Part shown: piece after piece, positions 9,523 to 21,718 of the stretch
How positions within the stretch are numbered: the first letter of the stretch is position 1
How the letters are laid out: each line of letters begins with the position of its first letter
Source of the DNA: Polytrichum commune
Lineage: Eukaryota; Streptophyta; Polytrichopsida; Polytrichales; Polytrichaceae
Reading direction: 5' to 3'
Assembly: GCA_950295325.1 (NCBI GenBank)
Contig: OX485803.1
Coordinates: forward strand, 2,606,001 to 2,670,000
DNA: 64,000 nt
The notes under the pieces: model-generated
Told to the model about the DNA's origin: nothing
What the model saw: only the letters and a program-made list of their open reading frames with translations
Databases searched by the model: none
Made by a program: the position numbers and the translations under genes

Positions 9523-10859
9523 CGTCCCCACCAGGCTGGGTACCTGGCAAGTGAACGGCACTCCGGGTATATCGCTGTCGGGCCCGCCAAGTCCCAACGT
9601 CCATCAGTCACCGCTATCTGGTAAAAGGGTCCCAGGGCGGGCATTTCAAAGGAGTTCGCTAGGTATTTTCGCCTCGGTTACCGAGCTTCCCACGCCAACG
9701 CCCATCGCCCATATTTCCTTTCTTTGGATTTATTCTAATATGTTAGCAAGGGGAGAAGATGTGGCTGCAACGGGTGGGAGGACAAAGAATGGCATGAACT
9801 TCTGCCCGGAGGAGGAAGAAGTATTTAATGTAGGGGTATTATTATTAGATGTTAGATTTGAACACACCGTTTAATTATACAATTCCCTAATATGGTGTAT
9901 TATTATGATGTCTTACTATAGTTATAACTCACATAAGATTTTTTTTCCAACCCTATGTTCATTATAAAAAATTAGCTCACCCTAATTTGTGTTTAAGGAT
10001 TGCCTATGTTCATTACAAAATTCATTTGACATGCAATGAGAACCAAATCTACTGGGATTTAAGAATCCTATGGACCCCATTTGCACTACTTGGGGTCTTT
10101 GTTTTTTACTTTCTACTTAATTTAATACACACTTTTACTTTTTAAATTGACATTTTTACATTTAGGGTCACACTTTTAAATACACACTTTTACATTTACT
10201 TTTAATACTTTTAAATTGAAAAGTAAAGTAAAATATTTTACAAGTAACTATATAATGAGGAATTTTTATTTATTAAAATATATCCAAAGTATTTAGTGCC
10301 TTACATTCTACTACCTTACATTCTATTAGTCTATAACCATTCATTTTATTGCAGAGATGGTTGAGCTTGAGATACATGAGGCAAAAAAGCCTAGAATTGC
10401 ACAAGTCATTGCTCTTAACTTCATAGAATCTACAAAGATTTTAGAGTTAGTTTATGATTCAAATACAAAAGGTTATAGCCCAACTTGAAGATGGTACAAG
10501 ACAATATATTCCTCTAGGAAGTTTTAGATTTACCTGCCCGTTTTTGTGAAGATGTATGGAAAACGTGGAGAAAGGGAAGGAAAATTATATCGTGCTGCCC
10601 CATCCCCCTGCCCCCTGCCCGAAATAAAAACTTTTCTTCGTGGCGTAAGACGAAGAGCAAACATCGAAGGGTGCAGAGTTTCGTCCCTCCCATAAGATGT
10701 GCTTGAATATCGAAGCCAAGCTACAATTCCATCGGCTCGAAGCGTCCATACATTCAACGTGTTCATCTCTGAGGCCGTTAACATCTTATCTCTGGTCTTT
10801 TTCCTCGATTAAAACGCTCCAGGGAGCTAGAAGTCGTGTTCTGTTGACATCTTCTCAGT
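9523..10859. other. Intergenic and TAF11 upstream region
   Basis: It begins with the single GAGCGTCCCCACC terminus noted above; the matching right end was not found. Near 10356-10483 the plus strand reads MVELEIHEAKKPRIAQVIAL and then FIESTKILELVYDSNTKGY after a TTGCAG splice-acceptor-like site. This looks protein-like but I cannot name it, and it ends at a stop. The last 300 bp, with a C-rich stretch at 10590-10620, is the likely TAF11 promoter and 5' UTR. Confidence 0.4.
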
Positions 10860-13300
10860 ATGGGTAGTGATGCGGAGTTGTCCGATTCGGATTCAGGTGC
10901 TTGTACTTACCTTCATCGTCTTTCTCTTAATCAATGTTGTAAATCTGATATGGCAATCCATTCATAACCACGAGCTTGATTTTTCAGGGTTTAGGGTTTT
11001 GATGTTCCCGGATGTCCATATCTTGTAAGCATGGGTAGTGATGCGAAGTTCCCAGATTCGGATCTAGATTCATGTGCTGTTAGACTTCTCTTCCTTTATG
11101 ATGCTCATTGCTGCAGTTTCTGGAAATTCGGGCTCACATCGATGAGTATATGGTTTTTTTGTTTGGATTCAGGCACATGTATTTCATTTGCATACTTTAG
11201 GGTTTAGAAAGAAGAGACGACTCCGATGTTGCCACCAGCTTGAATTGTGGGTTGCTTCGTCACGTATGTAATTTACATGGATATCAAGAGAATTAGGGGG
11301 ACCCTGAAGATTACTACCTCTTTTCAAAGTTGCAAACCTCAAACAAGTGCGGATAAGTTGGCCTGCACTTAATCTGCCCCAGAGGCAAGCCCTACATGGT
11401 TGGTTGAATTCCACTATAAGTGGGTGGACCAGCGTGGTAGGGTGCACGGGAAATTAAGTACTATGAAGTTCACCCGTCTGAACATTATTCCGTCCTTAGG
11501 CGGCTTAACCTTGGAGTGCGCATGGGATTCGGGATAAGGCCTTGGGTTTGAGCCACCCTTTCTAGGGTTTAGATGTTGATGTTTCCTCCTTCAGAATCAA
11601 TTGTTTCTTGTGAAACTATTTCATCACAATTGTTGTATTACAATATCAATGGTGCAGGTTCAGAGGGATATGTGCAAGTGGATGGCACTCAAACGTCAGG
11701 GCCTGCAGCTCCTGGACACAGTAAAGGGGGCGCAAAGCCCAGCAGCAGCAAGGGAGGGAAGAAGGCGAATACGAAAGATGGAAGCCCTGCGAATAGTGAC
11801 GACGAAGGCGAAACTGAAACAAGGAACAATGATGGGGCTGGAGTTAGTAAAGGTGGGGTGAAGGGCAAGGAAGAAGATGATGAAGAGGAGGAGAACATGG
11901 AGATGGAGTTTGGGAAGTACCACACAGTTGATCCTGACAAGATGAGGTAAGCTGCTTTTGCCCTGGCTCATTTTTTCGCCAACTTGGGGACATGACAATT
12001 GTCAATCAGAGTTCTTAACAGATGCATCAATATCATCACGCAAATCAATCCTCTTCCTATTTTGAATATGTGAAATGTGCAGGACTGATAAAACATGGGT
12101 TTAGTCTAAGATTGTAGAGATCTGCTGAGGAAGGAACCTGGTATGCATGTAAAGGAGGAGAAGAGCTCATTACCTGAATTTGTCTCCAACCAAAAGATAA
12201 TTGATGTTCTTGTCAAGGATGAGTAATATAATTATCTCCTTGCACTGTGCACTACTCATTATTGATTATAATGGCAAGCTCATATGAATAACCCAATTAC
12301 TGGGGTTTTTGTAATCCAGATTGCTATTTGTTTGCACGATTTGTTGGCGGTGGCAGATATCTGGAGCCTAATTTTCTTTGTACATGTTGTTGGCAGAGCT
12401 GTTTTAGCAACATTTACTCCTGAACAAATGAGCCGATATGAGTGCTATCGACGTTCTGGTTTTCAGCGAGCCAATATGCGACGAGTATGTTTCCTCTGAT
12501 TCATGAGAGATGCTCATTGAATTTCTTGATGTGTACATGTTTTTCAGCAGCAAAGAGGTGGACAAAGTATGCATGTCTGCCAAGGACAGTATTGAACTAG
12601 ACTTGTTGATGATGTTCTGGACTCCATCAGTGCTAACCTGATTGTGCACGGTAATTGGAATGGAACAGTTGTTGCAGAGCGTTTCAGGTGGGCAAGTTTC
12701 GGTTCCCATGACTATTGTCATTTCTGGTATTGCAAAGATGTTTGTTGGGGAGCTTGTGGAGATAGGTACGCAGCATTCCACATATGTATCCCTTTGCATT
12801 CCATATATTTCTCTTGCAAAAGGCCAAAGCCATGGTTTCTTCACATTCAAAACTATCTTTCTAACCACTCCTATTGATATTCTTCTCAAAGAAGAGAATA
12901 GAGCGGGTTCCCCATTATGTCCATTGAGACATTTGTACTTTAGTGAGATCTTGACTATTTTCTTGCATTAGTAACAGTAGTTTGTGTATGTGTACTGCCA
13001 CAATCAAAAGATTATCTACCACCACCGTGTACATGCCAAGTATAATTCAGTGTGTGATATTGCCATGTACAAGGTGGTGGTAGATAATCTTTGAGCAAGA
13101 CCAACATAGATGTAAACTTTTTCTTGCTTTGTACAGTCATTACTTCTAAGTTTATTTACAAAATTATTGCAGGAAGGATAGTGATGACGGAGAGGAATGA
13201 GACTGGTCCAATCAGGCCATGCCACATTCGGGAGGCCTATCGACGGTTGAAGCTTGAGGGCAAAGTACCTCTACGTGGCAGGCCCCGTCTTTTCAGATAG
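10860..13300 (+). CDS. TAF11: TAF11, TFIID subunit (TBP-associated factor 11)
   Basis: TAF11 is a nuclear TFIID subunit whose histone fold pairs with TAF13 near TBP at Pol II promoters. Five exons join in frame to 212 aa: 10860-10896, 11658-11946, 12397-12484, 12669-12765 and 13173-13300. All introns are GT-AG. Residues 1-105 form an acidic, Ser/Gly/Lys-rich low-complexity arm ending in KYHTVDPDKMR. The histone fold follows, with TFTPEQMSRYECYRRSGFQ, VSVPMTIVISGIAKMFVGEL and GPIRPCHIREAYRRLKLEGK, ending PRLFR. The length and the strong C-terminal conservation match plant TAF11 (about 210 aa). Exon 1 encodes only 12 residues. The start is the ATG giving MGSDAELSDSDS, and a near-copy of this exon lies in intron 1. 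The frame and splice phases agree throughout, so the gene looks intact. Confidence 0.96.
11031..11073 (+). other. TAF11: Duplicated, possibly alternative, first exon of TAF11
   Basis: Inside intron 1 the sequence ATGGGTAGTGATGCG recurs and encodes MGSDAKFPDSDLDS. It ends before GTGCTG, as exon 1 ends before GTGCTT. It has the same phase (one base left over), so splicing to exon 2 at 11658 keeps the TAF11 frame (giving Cys-Ser-Glu-Gly-Tyr instead of Gly-Ser-Glu-Gly-Tyr). A weaker third echo (GTTTGGATTCAGGCACATG) occurs near 11161-11180. It may be an alternative start exon or a neutral tandem duplication. Confidence 0.6.
13007..13092. repeat. Near-perfect hairpin in TAF11 intron 4
   Basis: Arms 13007-13035 and 13064-13092 pair at 28 of 29 positions around a 28-nt loop. 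The arms begin AAAGATTATCTACCACC and end GGTGGTAGATAATCTTT. Size and shape resemble either a tiny foldback MITE or a microRNA-type precursor. I recognise no known miRNA in it. Confidence 0.85.
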
Positions 13301-14636
13301 CTGTTTCTATCTCCTGAACTAGCTTCTTAGGGCATGACACATATGTCCCTCTGCCAAGTATGATCAGATGGTCATGGGTGAGGAAATCTTCAGTGAGGTG
13401 TACATTATACCGACAATATTGCTGCAAACAGCCGAGTCTTGGAGAAAAGAGAAAGATAGCTCAAGACGCCTCAATAACTTCTACACTTGGAATTCTGAGC
13501 AACTACAGGTCAAGGTCAGCCTATCCTAGGCAAGGAATTGAGAGACTCCATTGTGTGAGTCAACAATCAAGAGGCTTAATCCGTCAGCATCCAAATAGAT
13601 CAATGCACTGCCTTCCACAGTTTTAACCACGTAAAGCTTGATTTGGGATGTAGCTCACTTCATCATTCATTGGGAGGATTCTGTAGGGATAGGTCAACCA
13701 ACTTGAGAGATTGTAAGTAGTGTAAGATGAAATCACGCAGACAACTGTAGAAAAAGAGTATAGTAGTCTGCTCCACCTTTTTGTCTTGTGGAGCAGGTGA
13801 TGTAATTTTCGGCATAGCTCTGGTCTTTTAAAGTCTCAACAATTGGTCACAGCATTTCCAGTTATTCTCCTTCCAAAAATTCAATGAGACAAGGTTAAAT
13901 TAACACAAAATTTGGGTCTTTTTCATTTTGTACTCCTCGTGCTCCATTGGCGTAGTAAAGCCTATCAGAATATCTTTACTGTACTATCACAAGGGCGAGA
14001 TTGGTGCATATGAGTGTGCTACAATTTATGGGTTGCCAGATGACTGAGTGGAACGTGCAGAGTTTTTCATTTCGTTTTCCATGTCAGGTAACGAAACACC
14101 TTCACAGGTCATTACTTTCCATCTTTCAAGAAACTAACATCCTTCAAGATGAGCATGTTAAACAGAAGTACTTGTGAATTTGTTCTGACAATCCATTATT
14201 GTGGCATTTGTGTTGCACCTCTGCAGACTGCTGGCATGCAAGGCAATAATGCACTATTGAAGAGGTGAATATTTGAATTCCCCTTTCTCAGAGGTGCAAA
14301 CTGCATTGCAACAATATGAGCACTGAGCAGCATGTAATTTCAACTCTTGAGCTAAGAATATGTACATGACCAACAGCTTGAGTCACCACCACCTTACCAA
14401 CCCTTGTTGGAACAACCAGTTACACTCGATGTTGACAATCCCTATCAGCCGTTTAAAACAAAGGCATGGAGTGAGGAATAGTGCAAACTTCATCAAGTAT
14501 TACTTGACCAAAATCTCACACTGAATGCATTCCTGGCATGATTCAGTCATCACTCCACGATTTTTCTTGTCCTTACTCTTGGTCCTTTTTTGACTCTACC
14601 TGGCTGTCAAATGTCAGTCTCAATCTCAATCTTAAT
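13301..14636. other. TAF11 3' flank, no further gene seen
   Basis: It presumably starts with the TAF11 3' UTR. A run of imperfect CTCAAT repeats lies at about 14613-14643. No recognisable coding region. Confidence 0.5.
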
Positions 14637-14870
14637 CTCAATGTCCAGGGAGATTTTTGGGCATAATCAGTCAAATTCCTATTGTTTCCAAGTCCAACGG
14701 ATGACAAGTTAGGATCTTCCGGTTCTTCTTTATTAAATTGAGGTACATTTCATATATTCCCCTAAATCAATGGGCAATTTTCCTGAAGTCTTGAACTTCA
14801 ACCAGTTGTTGCTCAAACTCAAGCTCATCTGTAACTAGTGGTCAGTTCTCTCTGTTCATTGCTCAATCTT
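14637..14870 (+). repeat. Dispersed repeat related to the interior of the 31-kb hAT-like element
   Basis: It contains GATTTTTGGGCATAATCAGTC, TCCTATTGTTTCCAAGT and then a T-rich TCTTCC...TTCTTTATTAAATTGAGG block. The same order appears at 53270-53430. The central part (CCTATTGTTTCCAAGTGCAA) appears at 31559 inside the element at 31177-31834. Confidence 0.65.
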
Positions 14871-14912
14871 AACAATTTGTTCAATGATGTCCACAGTCTC
14901 ACTCTCCACATA

Positions 14913-15330
14913 CAGTCTAACCTCATTAATACAATACTCATTTATTCGACACCCCGATATTACGACACATTTTTGCGAGATCAAACTTTTTAGTTCAAAA
15001 CACCCTCTTTTATACAACTACAACATTTGATAATGCAACATTTAGAATCTTCATTTTGTCATAATAAAGAGGTAGTTAATGTTTAAAATTCCTTTCATCT
15101 ATGTTATGTACATCTAAAATACATAGGAACCATTTGGAAACTTCACTTATCATTGGGAACTTAGTGAGAATTAGGGTTACTAGTGTAGAATGGAATTTTG
15201 ATTTTGCCTTGGTTGATGAAAGGGAGAAGAATAGAATGCAAAAAAAATCAGATGAACTTGGTGCTCTGGTTTCAAAGTTGCAATTGGGTGATGATGAGAT
15301 GTCGATCGAGACTTACATTTACATGTAATT
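14913..15330 (+). mobile_element. pogo/Tigger-like (Tc1/mariner) remnant: 5' terminus and transposase tail
   Basis: TA is followed by CAGTCTAACCTCATTAATAC and ACACCCCGATATTACGACA, the pattern of pogo/Tigger-type termini, which insert at TA. About 250 bp downstream (15180-15328) the plus strand encodes ELGALVSKLQLGDDEMSIET followed by YIYM. This resembles the acidic C-terminal tail of CENP-B-type transposases, where a Leu-rich segment is followed by a ...EEYI-type motif. The DDE core is absent, so this would be an internally deleted, inactive copy. No matching right terminus was found. Confidence 0.55.
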
Positions 15331-16359
15331 CATGATGGATGGAAAATTTACATGGAATCCGCATGGCAACCATGAATAATGTTGCCTAGGATTGTAGGGG
15401 AAATTCTAGGGACAACTTTTGAAGATAGGCCGAGCGAAATGTGTGGCGGGCCCTAGGGACAACCAATGACAACTTATAAAATAAAACATGATCTAATACT
15501 ATTCGAATTCAATACATAATGCGATTGTTGCAACTATTATAGAAGGTTGCTTTTGTTTAACTATTGTATAGTATTTTTCTATTGTATAGTAAATAAAACT
15601 GGTTTTTTTGTTTAATGTTTACCCTAAAAAAAGAGCTTGAATGCTCAAAACTTGTTGAAGTAACATATACAAACACCAATACAAGTACAAAGCTAAAATC
15701 AAATTATTTTTTTCTCTCCCCCATGGCATGGTCTCATAACTTATTAAAACATTGTGAGGTCTTTTTCATAATCCCATTTGAGTTTACACTAGAGGATTGT
15801 GACCTCTGAGATACTTTGGACTATAGTCCATGAAGTTCTCTATGCTCTCATCCAAAAAGCAAGGTACCATGGTCATTTAAAAGCCATGGCCTAATGTCTT
15901 TAGTGTAAAACATGCCCTAAGTCTAAGTTCACCTAAGTTACCTCAAGTAACAAAGACTTTCATGGTAATTTAGACCCATTTCAAGTTTCCAGTTGAAACA
16001 AGTAGCTTTGCCATGAGAAGCGTATTGTTCACTGGATTTAGTATGTATGATGCATAGTTCAAATTTCACAATTTGGTGAAAAATAGTGTCTGTAGTTTAA
16101 TAGCAGATTCGGCACAAAATAATTCTAAAAATAGATGCCTGAAAATTTGGAATATTATTGGCATTTTTTGCCGAATATAAAATTAATTATTTTTCAAAAT
16201 TGCCAAAAAGTAAGAAATTTTTACTTCTCACTAGAGTTTTACTTACAATGGAAGCATATGTGAATTTTGAAGGAGAGAAGGTGCTCCTTTTGTAATCAAG
16301 CTCACTTACATTAGTCCACAAAGAATATGGGTTAAGAAGTAGCAAGACTCTAGGTGAGG
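15331..16359. other. Intergenic, no gene seen
   Basis: AT-rich with no credible frame. A short doublet of TATTGTATAGTA lies near 15562-15593. Confidence 0.5.
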
Positions 16360-16715
16360 CTTTTCAAATGTGTTATACACAAATTTTTGGAGTCCAATTG
16401 AGCATAGAAGATGAAGTTTTAAAGAATTTTTTCCAACTAACAAAAGTTGAGAAATCAATCCTTCTTCCACCTCCAACAAGTTTTGTGTCAAAATAAGTCT
16501 TTATGCAAAAGATATGGACAAAACATTGCAGCCGTGTAAAGATCAAAAAATTAAAATGTGTTCATAACAGTTTTTCGGAGCTTATTTGTGCATAGAAGAT
16601 CAACTTTTTTGGAATTTGGTTGGTCTAAGAAAAGTTTAGAAATCAAGTAATCTTTCACCTCCAACAAATTTTATGTCATTTGAAGACTCTATGCAAAAGT
16701 TATGCGTGTTATAAA
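16360..16715. repeat. Degenerate tandem duplication, about 195-bp unit
   Basis: Two consecutive copies share, in order, TTTTTCGGAG/TTTTTGGAGT, GAGCATAGAAGAT/GTGCATAGAAGAT, AGAAATCAA, CACCTCCAACAA, TTTTGTGTCA/TTTTATGTCA and CTTTATGCAAAAG/CTCTATGCAAAAG. The copies begin near 16380 and 16568. Only two copies are present. Confidence 0.7.
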
Positions 16716-19700
16716 AATGAAGTCTAACTAGGTGCTTCACCTCAAAGTTTACATATCCCATATGCATTGTTGAACACAACTCCACTCTACTTGCATAAAG
16801 CACAGAGCATTCTCAACATTTCATTCACATTGTACTTGCCATTCAATTCAAGAGAGATGTACAAGGTATAAGCTTAAATTAAAAATGAATTTAAGCTGAA
16901 TTTTTAAAAATTAAAAGATAAAATTGCCAAAAATATGAATATACTATTTTTAGGTGCCGAACGGTATACTTGTGGTAGTCTGATGCATGTGCTAATGTTA
17001 GGCTATACACCATAGTAAGTTCCCTCAAATTATGAGCACTATCTAGTCGTTTGATTCATACAAAGGGGGTTTGATCAATGTTGATTAGTCAACAAAGATA
17101 AGATTGCACCGAATCGCAAGGCATCATCCAAAAGTTCCATGATACATCATGGAATCAATGCAATAGACATGTAAAGTCAACAATGTACATTAGATTGTGG
17201 TATGCAACTTGAATGATCCAAATTGTTTTTGGTGCATGGTAACAACACACCTACTTGTAGCCCTACCCAAAATCGATCCTAATTATCTATCTATTTGTCT
17301 ATCTATTCGTGTCCTAATCACCACCTTAGTCCACCCAACTGTGGTGGGGGGTCCTTGGACCTTGTTGTATGGGTACCTCAAATCCCTTTGGGGGGATACC
17401 ATGTCCGGTATCTTCAAGGCACTAGTGGCTAGCTAGGAACTAGTATGGTGTGTCACTATAGTGCTCATCCTCGAAAGGGGAGAGTAGTATTGCCCCAATG
17501 TCCCCTTGTCCAGTGGGCATCGGGTCATTGACATTACGAACGGACAATTTATTCACGCCGGCCCCTTGCTAAAAAGGGACCGGAGTTTCTATCTATCTAT
17601 TTATTTTCGTGTCCTAATTATACATAATTTGAACATGAGAGTATAGGGTCAGTTTTAGAGACACCGATGATAATATGAGGTTTTTCTTTTTCTTTTTCTT
17701 CTCTTTTTGGTATTGAATGGTGTCTTTCCCATTGATAAAGAGAACGTACACCTCACAAGACCCATGATTTACCCAAGTCGGGCTCAAGAAAGAGGAGTCA
17801 TTAGCAAAACCTACACAAAGCTCAACCATTATGTATTGACCGACTAACACATCAACATAATTCAAAACTTTGAAAATCCACACTATATTCATAGAGTATC
17901 TAATAAACCACATGCTAAGATGTGTTGAATTCCTTCTCAATTACCAACAATACCCATCAAATTTAAATTACTATTATTATTATTTGTGTTAAGTTCCTTA
18001 AAACAATCATTACATGTGGTAGTGACCATGGAGTTCATCCAACTCTCTTGATGTACATTAAACTTCATTGAATGGTGTGTATCCATAATGCCAACACATT
18101 GAATTGGGATTTCCTACTAAAATTAGTTAAAACTGGAAAATTTTAAAATCTTCCAATTGAAAATTCAAAGTGGAATTTCTAGCTAGGCTTAGTGTGTGGT
18201 GATTTGGAGATTGTCCTCGGTGGTAGGTTTCTTATTCTTTCTTTTACACTACGGTGCGCTTGAGGCACTACATGGATCACGGGTCTTCAACGTTTGTTTT
18301 CGACCACTTGAGGTAGATTTTGGATATGCAATCTATTGAAGTAATAGATCTAGATACCTAAAAAGCCAATGCTAACCACCCATGATCTTTGTAGTGAGCC
18401 CCCCCCCCCGCCCCCCACAACTCCCGTCCAAGTCATTGTATCTTCTTTGTTCTTAGGTCCGTTGTGGTGTTGCTTTGTGATTGGCATTTGGTAGAGAGAG
18501 AGAGAGGTTTTTTCATATTATTTTCAAAAACAATACTATGAACCCTTTTTTTATAAAAATGGTTTTCCCAATACCATTGGCAGATGAAATGTGAGATGCT
18601 ACATTAATATTCATTCATCTTTCTCGGAGAGGATTGCCTCAACACCTAGACTCCATACATGTGAGACCTTATTTCAGGCCACACAACTGGATTTGGCAAT
18701 GAAAAGAAAGAAATTTGATTTAAAAGTCTGGGAAGCACTAATAATGGAGGGGCTGCTTTGGAGCACATAATTCTCCAAAGAATAACTGCACATATATTTA
18801 TTTATTTAATCAATTTCATAATGAAATTGATTTGAAAGTCCGGGATGCCGGAAAGGCTAATGGGATTGAAAGTAGAGAAGAGAAGAAACGCAAACCTCAA
18901 TGGGATCAGTGTGATTGAAATGCCCATTCAACCCACCCTTGGTACTGGACATAATTTCAGTGGTGCATGATTACCAACCCCTCTCAGGGTGGGCACTCAG
19001 GGTCACCAAAGTGACCACAAGAACTTAATGACTGGATGATTTTTGTATTGATGGGGTTAGTGTGGTTGCAAATGTCGTAGAGGTATATGATTTATTTTCT
19101 ACATGAGGTGGTTGTCAGGTCATGAGACTTCTCAGTGGGTCATTTGTATGTGAGGGTCAGTATCGCATGTTTAGTGGTCCAGTTTCGATTTCTAATGGCC
19201 TTGTATGAGCATTATATTGTGATGCAAGTGACTTGGCATCTACTATGTGAGTTACTTGGCAGAAAAGTATGGCCACAAGCCCCTACCATGAGTTGTGACA
19301 ATTCCTTAGCCAGTGTTGGCATTTATTCTTCTGTGATCCTACTTGTGTATTGATTGGTGGATGCTTGGGGTTGCTATGGTGGTTGTGCTTCTATTGGTAG
19401 TGGTTCATTGTTTTCTATCCTCCTTTTGTGTAGAATTATGGACACAACATAATAGTATGGCGATGACGTTTATTTCCTCAAATGTGTGTTTGATGCTTAG
19501 CTTAGGGGATTTTAATTGTTGTTTCAATACTTTCCCATAGAAGGGGTGTGTGTGGCTGCCCTAGCATCGGCCGTGATGATTATTAGTGGATCTACCTTCC
19601 ATCCTTTGTTGATAATATTGACTATTAGTGGTTTGTATTTTTCTTTTTCTTATTATAGTTTCATTTGGTATTTTATCATTACAATATGTGAATTTCATGA

Positions 19701-20689
19701 ATTGTATTGCTAGGTTCTCATTAGGTTTTGTTGACCAGTGGTAGAGATTGGTATGGTAATCCTTTCACACATAGGAGGTATGGTTTGAATCTGGCATTGT
19801 AATGACATCTTTGTTGGCCACACATGCAAGGTAGTAGCCATGGGGGGACTGTGTTTTCGTGGGGGGGGGGGGGTCATTATTGAATGTGCTTGCTTTCATG
19901 AGAACATAAAACCTTGATTTTCTTGATGCCACCATAAGTTTTCTTACTTCTTATATGCCTTATTATGTCTTTTGATTCAGAGGGCATGTATATGACTGAA
20001 AGTACATAATGATGGTTTCAAACCAACCAATTGTCTATAGTGGCTGAGTGCAGTAGCCTTCATGAGATAGAGGCTAATGTTAATTTGTTATAATTGAAAG
20101 AAAAACTTGAGGTTTTTTGGAATTACGTTCTCAAATAGTCATGGGAACTTATCCTGATGGGTTATATAGGGGAGATCATAACACGAAATGTGCCTCATTT
20201 GTAACTACATCATAGGAGCAAAGTGGCATAGTCTATTATCTCTAAAGTTAGGGATAATTATTCATCGTCTAGTTTCAATGGCAAGTCTATGGTTCGAGGT
20301 GTGATAGGCAACAATGATCTTGTGTTGTGGCGGAGTCAATGGTTGCTTCAAGTACAACTCACATTCATATTTAAGAAAAAACCCTTGAGGTGGAGGTAAT
20401 CTACTTTCTTCCTAGAGAGATGGAATGAGTTTCATTCTTTAGCACGAAAAAACTCCTTGATATCAACATATGTTATTTTTGATGTGGTTGGGTTGTCATG
20501 GGTTTCCAATGAGATGAACCCCCTGATGTCTTTCACATGGTTGTTGATTTGTATCAAGTTCTAAATCCTTGTCCGGCTAGGTGTTGGAATAATGAGGTTG
20601 CTTGACTCGCCAAGAGGCGAAGGTGGGCAACCCGTTGTTGAAAGCCCAAAGTAAGCTGGAGAGCATATAATTCGATGGGAAGTTATCCA
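16716..20689. other. Long gene-free stretch
   Basis: No recognisable gene over 4 kb. CTATCTATTTG...CGTGTCCTAAT occurs at 17285-17319 and again as CTATCTATTT...CGTGTCCTAAT at 17592-17618, flanking about 270 bp of GC-richer sequence. Homopolymer tracts of C (18399-18416) and G (19860-19872) are present. Short open frames show no family features. Confidence 0.5.
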
Positions 20690-20860
20690 AATTTAATTAG
20701 CCAATAAGATATGACAGGTAATCGAAGAATGCACTTTGACTTGAGACATCGGATGCATCTTCATGCCCTTCTCAAAGACTTTCACATGAGAGTTTTTGAA
20801 GTCACCTCCCCAAATTTAGTGCCATACGTGAAAGAAATGTCCAAAGGCCGTCCCATGCTA
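20690..20860 (-). pseudogene. LINE-type reverse transcriptase fragment
   Basis: Read on the minus strand it encodes NSHVKVFEKGMKMHPMSQVK followed by VHSSITCHILLA. It aligns with the plus-strand remnant at 53740-53860, which reads NSHWKDFEKGMQRHMMSHVK followed by VHSTTTYHILLA. Only this short block is preserved, without start or stop context. Confidence 0.65.
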
Positions 20861-21161
20861 CTTCCAAAATCATATAGTGTGGATATGGGCCTCAAGTGTA
20901 GTGTGAAGTTATATGTGATCGGGGCCTCCACCAAATGCTATTTCAATGGATTTCTATGCATGTTGGGTCCTCACACATGATGAAATTGAATAAATCAACA
21001 GTTGTGGGATTTTGGAGGGCTAGAGTCTCTTGGTTTTATTTTAGGCCTACCTCCAAGAGGTGGTTTTTGAAAACAAACCAAGTGACCATGAAACATGATC
21101 CATTTAATGCCATGTAGGAATCCATATAGACTTTACATCCATCTTCCATTCACTTACTTTG
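20861..21161. other. Intergenic, no gene seen
   Basis: Probably a continuation of the LINE fragment on the minus strand at its left part. The rest is unrecognised. Confidence 0.4.
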
Positions 21162-21164
21162 TTA

Positions 21165-21718
21165 GGGGTTGTTTACATCATGGACCATGAAGTCGTCCCT
21201 TGCTCCGCTTGAAACATGTGATTGGCCATTGAACTTGTCTCAAGACCACTTTGGTTTACATCAAGAAAAAATTGTGAGAGTGACCATGAAACTTGAGGTC
21301 CCCAAAAGGCCCATTTTCAAGCCTGCATTATCCATTGTCATGGTCCAACAAGTTTTGCGGTGGGAGTTGCAAACGAGGTTCTCTCGTTGCAACTGTCAAT
21401 GGACCATGATAGAGAAATGTTGTTTATATACATAGATAGGCCAAAAAAAATTCATATTTACAAGGAAAGAAGAAGGGAAGAAGCTTAGATTTTTTAACAT
21501 ATATTTTTAAATTCAACAAATCCAATTTTTGGTACATGGTCACTTCTTTTGATCCACGTTTCATTTACACCCAGAGAAGGGCCCAAAGACTGTTTAAATG
21601 TATTTTTTGTATTTTTTTTATAGAAATCAGACCATGGAAATGTGACCATGAAGTGTGACCATGGAAAAATGACCTCTGACACGGGACCAACTTCATGGTC
21701 CATGATATAGACAACCCC
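21165..21718. mobile_element. 554-bp MITE, PIF/Harbinger-like
   Basis: The left end is GGGGTTGTTTACATCATGG continuing ACCATGAAG. The right end is its inverse (CTTCATGGTCCATGATATAG then ACAACCCC), with only two differences in about 28 bp. The flanks are TTA (21162-21164) and GTA (21719-21721), a near-match to the 3-bp TTA/TAA duplication typical of PIF/Harbinger. The interior has many GACCATG motifs and no transposase. Confidence 0.8.
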
